Shown: piece after piece, positions 55,602-64,000 of the stretch
Position numbering within the stretch: position 1 is the first letter of the stretch
How the letters are laid out: every line of letters starts with the position of its first letter
From: Melitaea cinxia
Taxonomy: Eukaryota > Arthropoda > Insecta > Lepidoptera > Nymphalidae
Assembly (NCBI RefSeq): GCF_905220565.1
Contig: NC_059416.1
Location: forward strand, 10,912,001-10,976,000
Length of the DNA stretch: 64,000 nt
Reading direction: 5' to 3'
Program-made: the position numbers and the translations under genes
The notes under the pieces: generated by a model
The model's input: only the letters and a program-made list of their open reading frames with translations
Told to the model about the DNA's origin: nothing
The model's database searches: none

Positions 55602-56031
55602 GTGTGCTTTAGACCACACGACTGAAGTCAACCTTCTTTAGGGTCGATTCCATTAATCGGATTAAATTGGCACTTTTTCTTCGCTTTTCGAAAATCTTCG
55701 TTTTACTAGAATTGGTCAGCTTATAATGTTTACAATAACAAGTTTATGTGCGAAATATATAAAATTATGCATGGTATTTGCTTTAAGGTACCAGATATTT
55801 AAGATTTAGGTAGCACTAATGAGTGAGCAGAGGAGCAGAATGAAAATCCTGCCGTTAGCAAAAGGCCTGCGCAATTGGCCTGCACTGTGTCTTAGATATA
55901 CGAAACGTTGGCTGTGAGAGAAAGAAAGAAAGAAAACGTGTGCTGGCATCTCTCTCCCTCTTGCTCCGTTCTGCTCCCCAACGCCCAAGCTTACTCCCCA
56001 AGTCAAGCGTTACTGAAGAAGTCTTACTTCA
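55602..56031 (-). mobile_element. MITE-like element, family R, longer copy
   Basis: Left GTGCTTTAGACCACACGACT then GAAGTCAACCTTCTTTA; right CCCAAGTCAAGCGTTACTGA then AGAAGTCTTACTTC. Both ends match, inverted, those of the 3770-3935 element. The interior has AGAAAGAAAGAAAG. The reverse ORF at 55806-56006 has no known domain. Confidence 0.55.
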
Positions 56032-56177
56032 AAAAAATATTCAGCTTCATAATTCTGGTATGTATTTAATATTTTTTATGGGATAATGCGTAGAGATGTT
56101 CCTGAGGCTATCTGAACCAGTATTAGGAAGTTATAGCTTCAAATCGCCTTTTCTTAAATTTTATATTTGTACTCGTT

Positions 56178-56938
56178 CATCATCATCATCATCTTCCTGC
56201 CCTTATCCCACTTATGTAGGGTCGGCACAACATGTTTTTCTCTTCCATTCCTCTCTATTATTCGTCACTTCAGTGCTTACTCCTTTCTTTCTCATATCCT
56301 CACTCACACAATCCATCCATCGCTTTTTCGGTCTGCCGATCGCTCTTCGTCCTTCGACATTCATCCCTAACATTCTTTTACCGACATAGCGGTCATCCCT
56401 CCTCATTACATGCCCATACCACGCTAACCTATTGCTCCTTATTTTCTCTGTCACAGGTGCTACTTTCAAGCTTCCCCTTATATACTCATTTCTAATCCGA
56501 TCTTTCCTCGTTACTCCACACATCCATCTTAGCATTCTCATCTCGGCTGCGTGCACTCTTCTTTCATCCGCCACTTTTGTTGCCCAACATTCTGATCCAT
56601 ACATTACGACAGGTCTTATGATCGTTTTATAGATTTTCCCCTTAAGTTTAAGGGGCATTCGTGGATCACAAGCTGTTCCAGAGACCTGTCGCCATTTCAT
56701 CCATCCCGCATTTATTCTATTTTTCACGTCACGGTCTATGTTGCCGTCATTTTGTATTAATGACCCAAGGTAGCGGAAGTCGGAGCAGACTGGTAGGGAT
56801 ACACCATCCAAGGCAATATGGGAAAAACCGGATGAACCGCTGAAATCGCAGAACAAGTGCTCGGTTTTAGACCTACTTATCCTCAATCCCGCGCCCTCCA
56901 GTCTTTCCTGCCATTTTCCCAGTCTGCTCTGTACCTCG
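56178..56938 (-). pseudogene. RTE-like LINE, 5'-truncated but with open 3' ORF
   Basis: Reverse strand reads about 240 codons without interruption from the truncation point to a TAA near 56212, followed by only about 20 nt and an (ATG)n tail. Motifs: SRSKTEHLFC, YLGSLIQNDG, KLKGKIYKTIIRPVVMYG, AWYGHVMRRDD, GRPKKRWMDCV and a KTCCADPT end. It covers the region after the RT active site, so it has no catalytic Asp pair. It lacks the nonsense codons and deletion of the copy at 1206-2230 and looks younger. Flanks show CTCGTT on both sides (56172-56177, 56935-56940), partly overlapping the element end. Confidence 0.85.
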
Positions 56939-57246
56939 TTGTGTGACAGAAAATATCATTATGAAACCTGTTCCAGAAGCAGTTCAAAGATACACCTGCA
57001 GAAAAACAGACCGTAAATTTAAACTTCCAAACCTTCTTATTCGTAAGAGAAGAGATTTCTGCTTTGCAGTAAAGCTTTATTCTAGATTATGTGCCAATGT
57101 AGAGCAAAATATACTTGTTAATGTTGGTTAGCTTGAGTCACCCATAGTGCAATATTTTAGTTGTCTAGTAATTTTATTTAACTACGCAGCCTACAATAGA
57201 AACGTTTTTTGCAGACAGCCACCGAAAAAGCTCCAGTTTTTTATAC
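56939..57246. other. No recognised feature
   Basis: The forward ORF at 56943-57131 has no domain that I recognise. It begins exactly at the truncated RTE end. Confidence 0.45.
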
Positions 57247-57445
57247 AACTAGGTCGGAAAATAAGCGTACGACTCACCGGATGGTAAGCGATTACCCTAG
57301 TTTATAGATGCTTGCAACACTAGAAGCATAGCCCAGGAGCTCTAGTCACTTTACTCACCACAGGAACACAACACTGCTTGAAAGCAGTATTATTTAGCTA
57401 TGTACTTCCCCAGTAGGGCTACTCCAGGTTTTAAAAAGGATATTT
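57247..57445 (-). repeat. Repeat family P, reverse copy
   Basis: AGGTCGGAAAATAAGCGTAC, CACCGGATGGTAAGCGATTA, CCAGGAGCTCTAGTCACTTT, GGAACACAACACTGCTTGAA and CCAGTAGGGCTACTCCAGG give P in reverse. Confidence 0.65.
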
Positions 57446-58080
57446 CGTGCAGAGCCGTACCTCACTTAAATTACTATAAATACCAAATGCTAAAAATTAC
57501 GATAATGTTCAACAGGAAACTGAATAGCTCCATTATTAATGCAATTGCTACCCAGAGAACGATCCCAAACCTTTTTAAATATTAAGCTTATTTGCATAAT
57601 AGTTCCTTTCAGGCCCAAAAATATTGTGTTTTAAAACGTAATATGTTGATTTTTTTCGTTGAAAATTGAACCTTATAATTAAAGGCAAGAGGTAATTGTT
57701 TCTTTTTACAAAGTAACAGATGATTCAGAATCTTTTTCATACAAATTTGGGTTATAACGTCTTGATGGCAGATGTGACTTTGAGGAACCCTACATGTATA
57801 TATACAGAAGCATTTCATTGCTAGGATTCTAGTAAACAAAAGACATTAACAGTTGAAATTTTGAGGTCAAACTGTTTCAACTTTTCTTAACTACTTACCC
57901 AATGGTTTAGTGACTATAACGCAGTATTTTGTTCAAAGTGAAATTATATATGATAATTAACAGATTTTTAAGTTTGTAATTTTCTATTAATTACATATGT
58001 ATGTGTACTTTTTTTCTAGTCTAATTTACGTATTGTGTGTAAGTTACATAGTGCAGTCTATTTTTATTTAATATAATATA
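57446..58080. other. No recognised feature
   Basis: AT-rich. The reverse ORF at 57609-57839 has no domain. Confidence 0.5.
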
Positions 58081-58794
58081 CTAGCGACCCGCTCCGGCTT
58101 CGCACGGGTATAAAATATAATTATAGCCTATGTCATTCACTGAAAAAATGATTAAAATCGATCCAGTAGTTTTGATTTATTCATTACTGCCCGTGGCCCG
58201 CACGCGTTAACTTAGAGTAAAAGCCGGCCGGAACCGCCGCAAACGCTACGTACCGCGATTTTTAAATCTGTAATATCTTCGAAAATATTCATTTAAATCA
58301 TATGCTGTAAAGGGCCATATAGATCTATATTAAATCAACAATGTATTTAAGGTATTTAATTGGATAAGGATTAATGCTGTATTGGTTAAAATCGCTTCGA
58401 AAATTAGCCATTATTTGTCGTAAAAAGTAAATGACAAAAAAATGTTATTGTGGGATATCCATAAGAGATAGGTATATACCATCGCGGAGTTTTCTGTAGA
58501 CCTTTTCAATGTGTACAATACTTAGTACATCATTTTGATAAATCTCGTAGGGTTCAGCCTGCGTTTGCAATTTAAGCGAAAAAAAAAATATTTACGACAT
58601 AACATTAGAAAACTCAAAAATAACAGTATTTCTCCACTATTTCATGGATGTTATTATACATATAAACCTTCCTCTTGAATCAATCTATCTATTAAAAAAA
58701 ACCACATCAAAATCTGTTGCGTAGTTTTAAAGATCTAAGCGTACATACATGTGCAGGGACAGAGAAAGCGACTTTGTTTTATACTATGTAGTGA
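58081..58794 (-). mobile_element. Non-autonomous Helitron, family E
   Basis: Reverse strand starts TCACTACATAGTATAAAACA then AAGTCGCTTTCTC, and ends CGTGCGAAGCCGGAGCGGGT then CGCTAG, with A/T flanks. The interior contains AAAATCTGTTGCG-type and GATCGATTTTAATC-type segments but no ORF. About 714 bp. Confidence 0.8.
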
Positions 58795-59225
58795 TGTGTG
58801 TGTACGTATGTATGTATATGTGTCGATGTAAGTGTGTGTATACTTCTAAGTATGTAATATATTACAGTTATTTAGCTATTTTCTTTACGCTGTTATTTCT
58901 TGCACTATCTCACTGGTTGACTAAAAGAGATCTCTTCTAGGGTCCACCTAGGTCCACCTTTAGAGTCCTTTTGGTAGAGTCCACCTTTGCCATCAACTAT
59001 ACATGTAATTTTCTGTATATTCGTTTTTAGGACAATAAAGTATAATATAACAATTATTACAAAATCTTTTAATACACGCAGATTGTTGATAATTATTAAT
59101 ATTTTAAAACCTCAATTTTGATAGCTCACGTGATTTGGGAGCCTTTTCTTAACGCTATTATACCAAAAAGATAAACTCTTAACCTTCTAATCTAATATTG
59201 CCTTATAACAATCTAAATATTAGCC
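58795..59225. other. No recognised feature
   Basis: Includes GTGTGTACGTATGTATGTAT and a GGTCCACCTAGGTCCACCT direct repeat near 58941. Otherwise unrecognised. Confidence 0.45.
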
Positions 59226-59238
59226 CCTTTTTAAAGCA

Positions 59239-59552
59239 CACACACACATACATATATATCAGCCTATCGCAATTCACTGCTGGACATAGGCCTACACAAG
59301 TTCGCGCCAAAAATGACGTAAGCTCATGTGTTTTGCCCATAGTCACCACGATGGGCAGGCGGGTTGGTAACCGACGGGCTGGCTTTGTTGCACTAAAAAC
59401 GCTGTTGTCTGTCTTCGACTTGTGCATTTCGAAGCCAGCAGTTGGATGGTTATCTCGCCATCAGTCAGCTTTTTAAGTTCCGAGATGGTAGTGGAACTGT
59501 GTTATCCAGGCGGGTTGGTGACCGCAGGGCTGGCTTTGTCGTACCGAAGACG
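59239..59552 (-). mobile_element. Retroposon L, chimeric insertion with internal re-copy
   Basis: Reverse L with a (CA)n/(TA)n tail. It covers the tail to TTATCC (about 59508), then directly AGGCGGGTTGGTGACCGCAG, GGCTGGCTTTGTCGTACCG: a second copy of the mid-L segment in the same orientation. The whole insertion is enclosed by 13-bp duplications CCTTTTTAAAGCA at 59226-59238 and 59553-59565. Confidence 0.85.
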
Positions 59553-59565
59553 CCTTTTTAAAGCA

Positions 59566-60068
59566 GGATCTATGTAGCCAACTTTCTATATTTTCAAATT
59601 TAGAAAGAATTTAACGTTCTAAAATGAATACTTTTTTAATTTAATATAAACAAAAACTTAACACGAATCGTTTTAAAACGCGGAAGTAGTTCTACCAAAT
59701 ATATTAACGACATTTAAGATTTTTATCGCTGTATTACGTGACCTTTGAAAACATTGAACAGTTTCTTTCAAGGACTGCTTTAGTATGAAGTTAATTACTG
59801 TGATTTTAAAGATATTTTTTTTTAAACTCATTGCTTAAGCGAAATAAGCAAGTGAAACGATGATTTCTGAACCTGTTCGTCCTAGGCGTCCCACAAGGAT
59901 CAGTTTTATGTATATACATTTATGTTTTTCATATACATTAATGATAAATAGACTCTTGTGTAAATGGCTTAATTCCGTAGTTAATACTATTAAAATTAAC
60001 ACTAACAAATAATTTCGATTACAATAAAGCTAATTTAGAACATAACAAGTACCTGAAAAATAGACTAT
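59566..60068. other. No recognised feature
   Basis: AT-rich spacer. Confidence 0.5.
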
Positions 60069-60203
60069 CGCCGAGTTGCACGAAACTAAATTAAAATTTA
60101 AGTGGAGATAAACTAATTTAATCACAAGAATTTCATACAAGTCTTGCGATTAAATTAGTTTAATCACTACTTAAATTTTAATTTCTTTTCGTGCAACTCG
60201 GCG
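60069..60203. mobile_element. Foldback MITE with long TIRs
   Basis: CGCCGAGTTGCACGAAACTA at 60069 is mirrored by CGTGCAACTCGGCG ending at 60203. The arms extend through TTAAAATTTAAGT and ACTAATTTAATC, giving an imperfect hairpin over almost all of the 135 bp. No coding sequence. Target duplication not resolved. Confidence 0.8.
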
Positions 60204-60258
60204 TAAAACGCTTTGACGTCATTTTACAACACTGATATCTACTTAGTCTTATTTTCAA

Positions 60259-60447
60259 CTAGATACGTCCCGCGGTTCCAGCCACGTTAATTTAAGAAAA
60301 AAAAGGTACGAAAATATTATATTGCCTATAGCCTTTTTCGATAAATGAGCTATCTAACACTGAAATAATTTTTCAAATCGGACTCGTAGTACCTGAGATT
60401 AGCGCGTTCAAGCAAACAAACAATCGCTTCAGCTTTATAATATTAGA
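60259..60447 (-). mobile_element. Non-autonomous Helitron, family G copy 2
   Basis: Reverse strand: TCTAATATTATAAAGCTGAA to GCGGGACGTATCTAG before a T. Shares GATAGCTCATTTATCGAAAA and CTAATCTCAGGTACTACGAG with copy 1. Confidence 0.7.
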
Positions 60448-60833
60448 CTAGATAACCTGGTACTCGACGTATTAAAACGATACACCATCTAACCCGAATT
60501 TGTTTTTTGTGTAATAAAATAATTTCTGATATTAGTGAGTTTTAATAAAGTCAATAATATGAAGTTATTTTTTATAGTAACGACTATTAAATGGTTTAAG
60601 TTGAGACAACTCAAGCTTTTGTTCAGTAAAACTTTTGATGTTATTTGACGATTGAAGTTTTCTGGGTTGAAAAAAGATAAAACAAATTTTCACAGCATGA
60701 AACCTAGCTACTTATTTTTTTTTTGTCCCGTAAACAAGAACTAAATAGAGTAAGCCCTTGAGAAATAGTGTTCAAAATAAACTATACAGTGCCATGTTAT
60801 AGTTTGATAAGTAATGAATATGATTATATTTGT
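60448..60833. other. No recognised feature
   Basis: AT-rich spacer. Confidence 0.5.
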
Positions 60834-60845
60834 ATTATATCGACC

Positions 60846-61047
60846 AACTGCTGGCTTTGAAATACACAGGCCGAAGATGGGCAGCAGCGTCGTCGGTGCG
60901 ACAAAGCCAGCCCTGTGGACACCAACCCGCCTGCCCAACGTGGTGACTATGGGCAACACACATGAGTTCACGCCATTTGTTGGCGCGAAGTTGTGGAAGC
61001 CTATGTCCAACAGTGGACTGCGATAAGCTAAAGTGATGATGATGGTG
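60846..61047 (+). mobile_element. Retroposon L, 5'-truncated, with (TGA)n tail
   Basis: AACTGCTGGCTTTGAAATAC to AAAGTGATGATGATGGTG. Flanked by 12-bp duplications ATTATATCGACC at 60834-60845 and 61048-61059. Confidence 0.85.
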
Positions 61048-61059
61048 ATTATATCGACC

Positions 61060-62229
61060 GATACAAATTTCTAAGCTTTCATGGTTACGTTACACTTTTC
61101 TAATTTCTATCAGAACATAACATGATTATCATTTTGAAATTCCTGATACTTCAGTAATTTTCGGTAACTCATCGTCAGATGTACAAGTAAAGGTTTTATT
61201 TATACCTATATCAACCGCTACAGACTTGGACCATACAACAAAAACATTCGCACGAAAGGTGTCGAGAATCGAAGGGACTCTGGGAATATAAATTAAATTA
61301 ACAATTTCACCAAGCGGTATGTAAAATGATTACGTTCATAATTACAATTGTTTTTCTTCTCCTTTGTGTCGTAATATCTGCTGACAAAAGTTTTGATTCA
61401 TTTTTTTATCACAAAGATTAGTTGGTGATTTATTTTACATGTAAAAAACACATCTTTTTTTTATCAATTCGAAGATTTGGTTTTTACAAGATTGTTATCA
61501 TTATGATTGTTTTCCAATTTTATGTGGATGGAAATATTATTACATCACCTCTAGCGGAAAATGTGAAAATTAAAGAAACTTGTTACAATTTTAGCTAATA
61601 ACGCTATCTATGATTATTTCTTTGAACTAAAATACAAGATTTACGTTACAAAACTTTCTTTTCATCTTTCCAAACTTAATGCAAAATTGCCGACCAGCGT
61701 AACGTTTCGACGTAATTCAAGTCAAGTTTCATAGATGTCGCTTTTTCCTAAAAAATAAGTTACATGTAGGTATTTGTATTTCCTGGACATAAATATAAAT
61801 AGAGTGGGGTGGTGTAAAACGTATAATTTACTGTCTTAAAGTTGAAACTACGGAAGGCATAAATTAAAACTTGAAAGAGCAAGGACTTATTTTGGGAGTT
61901 TTACTGGGGCAAGTTTTTGAAATTTGACTCCTAAGGGAATAATGGGGGATGACAAAGGTCTTTCCCAAATGGGAAACAACAAGAACATAGTAAAAAGACA
62001 CAACACACAAATAATATTAGAAAATTAGCCAAAGTTCGTTCCGTATAAGCTTTAAAAGTTGGTCACGAGTGAAACTGCGTTGATCGACTTTTCATAGTCA
62101 TCAATACATATTAACGATATCGGTAATTAATTTTCATAATATCAAATTTAATTTTTAGCCAGCAAATTACTTAGCTAATTAAAAATAAAAAACAAGATTA
62201 GAAACGACCTCGCTTAAAAATATATTTTA
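61060..62229. other. No recognised feature
   Basis: AT-rich DNA. Near 61915-61955, GACTCCTAAGGGAATAATGG faintly recalls the 282-bp satellite unit. No ORF or repeat call is justified. Confidence 0.45.
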
Positions 62230-62340
62230 CAATTATGATAAAAATTATTTTTAACCGATTTCCAAAAAAGGAGCTGATTCTCAATTCGACTGTACTTTTT
62301 TTAACCGACTTCCAAAAAAGGAGGAGGTTCTCAATTCGAC

Positions 62341-62378
<38 letters not shown>

Positions 62379-62935
62379 ATGTTACATCAGAACTTTTGAC
62401 CGAGTAGACCGATTTCGACAAATTTTATTTTAATCGAAAGGTGGTGTGTGCCAATTGGTCCCATTTAAATTTATTTGAGATCTAACAACTACTTTTCGAG
62501 TTATATCTAATAATGCGTTTTTACTTGACGCTTTTTTCTTCGACCTACGTTGTATTATACCGCGTAACTTTCTACTGCATTTGCCGATTTTGATAATTCT
62601 TTTTTTGTTGGAAAGGGGATATCCCTAGTTTGGTACCGTGATAAGGAAACCAGGATCTGATGATGGAATCCCAGAGAAATCGAGGGAAACTCTCGAAAAT
62701 CCGTAATAACTTTTTACTGGGTGTACCGATTTTGATAATTTTTAATTTAATCGAAAGCTGATGTTTATCATGTGGTCACATTTAAATTTTATTGAGATCT
62801 GATAACTACTTTTTGAGTAATCTTTGATAACGCGTAGTTGCTTGACTATTTTTCGTCGATATACGTTGTATTACTTGTCGATGTAATTGAAGTCGGTTTT
62901 TTTTTCGTTTGCGAGCAAACACAATTATTATATGT
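62230..62935 (+). repeat. Interspersed repeat family K, fullest copy
   Basis: The 5' end (AACCGACTTCCAAAAAAGGA, CTCAATTCGACTGTA) occurs twice in tandem (about 62252 and 62302), followed by a long T run (about 62347-62374). Three related blocks each contain a CCGATTT box. The 3' end is GAAGTCGGTTTTTTTTTCG and GTTTGCGAGCAAACACAATT. Non-coding. Confidence 0.75.
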
Positions 62936-63252
62936 AAGTTACTTCAGAACTTTTGACTGAACGGACCGATTTCGATGTTTGTTTTACACGCTTTTTATTA
63001 GCTTTACTTGTATGTTAGTATTTTTGTAACTGACTCCTTTGGAGTTCATTTTGACCCACTTTGAACGTTCAGATTTCATTTAAACTTAGTAGACTTATCG
63101 AGGACCGTGATAATACATTAATTTGATAAGATTATTTTCTTTTTTAGTTTGGGTTATTTATAAAAGCGTGCTTTTTTAGGTTTTTTTTTAAACTATTCCT
63201 TATTATTATTAGTCCAAAACTGTTGCGTGTCCTATGGTCTTATTTAATTAAC
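62936..63252. other. Mostly unrecognised, K-like start
   Basis: Opens with GACTGAACGGACCGATTTCG, a K-type block, then unrecognised AT-rich DNA. Confidence 0.4.
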
Positions 63253-63288
63253 CTCCGACGCAAAAAGAGGGGTGTTATAAGTTTGACG

Positions 63289-63323
<35 letters not shown>

Positions 63324-63540
63324 GGCTCCGTAGCTCGTAAACGGATGAAGCGATTTCAATATAATTTTTTTATGAAAGGTGTATTACGGGCGACTGTTTT
63401 TAAATATGTTTGATGAAAATCGGTTTAGTTGTTTAAAAGTTGTGGGGGGGTGAAAGTGGGGGAGAATAACCGAATGTCTTACCCTAATAAATAAGTAGGA
63501 GCGGTCGCCCAACGCGATGTATTTTTTTTAGAATTATTAT
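63253..63540 (+). repeat. Interspersed repeat family S
   Basis: CCTCCGACGCAAAAAGAGGG, GTGTTATAAGTTTGACGTG, (TCTG)n, GTAAACGGATGAAGCGATTT and a G run. I remember this as a frequent lepidopteran element. Confidence 0.6.
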
Positions 63541-63639
63541 TACTCGTACATACTTAGATACTTTAAGATTGAGTTTCTTTAATTTTTTTTTTTTACTTTT
63601 TAAAGGCAACTGGGGTTATTGTGTCGCGTTTTTTTTTTT

Positions 63640-63785
63640 TTTAAATTTTTAATTTAATTTTTATTTTTATTGAGATCTGATGACTGCTTTTTAGTAATCT
63701 TTGATAACGCGTATTTACGTTGTATTACTTGTTGATGTAATAAAAATCGGTTTTTGTTCTCGTTTGCGAGCAAACACAATTATTA
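63640..63785 (+). repeat. Repeat family K, 3' end only
   Basis: GAGATCTGATGACTGCTTTT, TTGATAACGCGTATTTACGT and TCGTTTGCGAGCAAACACAA. Confidence 0.7.
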
Positions 63786-63884
63786 AATATTGACAACACG
63801 TAGTCAACACTTGAACCGAACTAATAAAATATTCTCAGTACCTATCTAATAATTTTATCTATATACTTAAATAGCACAATAGGT

Positions 63885-64000
63885 GTGTTTGCTAGTAAAC
63901 GAAAAAAAACCGACTGTAATTACATCCACAAGTAAGTAATACAACGTAACTAGACGAAAAACATTAACAAACGCACTAATCGCCACAACGATTTTCGAGG
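63885..64000 (-). repeat. Repeat family K, reverse copy running off the window
   Basis: GTGTTTGCTAGTAAACGAAA, AAACCGACTGTAATTACATC, CAAGTAAGTAATACAACGTA: the hairpin end of K inverted relative to the neighbouring copy, the two ends facing one another about 100 bp apart. Confidence 0.7.

Noticed and set aside
56943..57131. 62-residue forward ORF next to the RTE truncation
   Set aside because: No recognisable motif, begins exactly at the junction, and no supporting context.

Overview
The window is AT-rich eukaryotic intergenic DNA that looks lepidopteran (moth or butterfly). The evidence is the repeat content: Helitron-type elements ending in a hairpin plus CAGCTAG and set between A and T, tRNA-headed SINEs with lepidopteran-style bodies, RTE-like LINEs with (ATG)n tails, and retroposons sharing the 3' motif GGCCTATGYCCAGYAGTGG. 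I found no host protein-coding gene and no convincing functional RNA gene. Every recognisable protein-coding stretch belongs to a transposable element, and all are truncated or broken.

Layout. 1-2.3 kb: a terminal-inverted-repeat element cut by the window edge and carrying a Helitron, then a second Helitron with an RTE LINE nested in it. 3.3-4.3 kb: small Helitron, hairpin-ended MITE and a complete retroposon (family L). 4.5-8.7 kb: a long Helitron whose middle is about twelve tandem copies of a 282-bp unit, joined head-to-tail without spacer to a second Helitron. 8.7-17.7 kb: mostly unrecognised AT-rich sequence with scattered repeats. 17.7-20.2 kb: a second, inverted copy of the composite satellite-Helitron with about six units and the same head-to-tail junction. 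20-25.6 kb: nested SINEs and retroposons. 26.0-28.3 kb: a mariner-like DNA transposon with 25-bp terminal inverted repeats, an N-terminal helix-turn-helix ORF and an internally deleted transposase; a hAT remnant lies inside it. 28-45 kb: dispersed SINEs, Helitrons and a longer low-complexity interspersed family (K/Q), plus a tRNA-like cloverleaf inside a near-perfect inverted repeat at 33.2 kb. 46.8-48.0 kb: the C-terminal half of a LINE reverse transcriptase. 50-56.9 kb: further retroposons, a LINE zinc-finger tail and a second, much cleaner RTE copy. 57-64 kb: Helitrons, MITEs and K/S-type repeats to the window end.

The elements show layered activity. Several insertions have clear target-site duplications, and the uninterrupted version of the target repeat often occurs elsewhere in the window: RTE into Helitron B, SINE M into Helitron A, retroposon L into repeat Q. 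The retroposon families look modular: a few heads and tails recur in different combinations, and one tail matches a LINE remnant 400 bp away. Family letters (A, B, K, L, M and so on) are my labels for this window, not database names.
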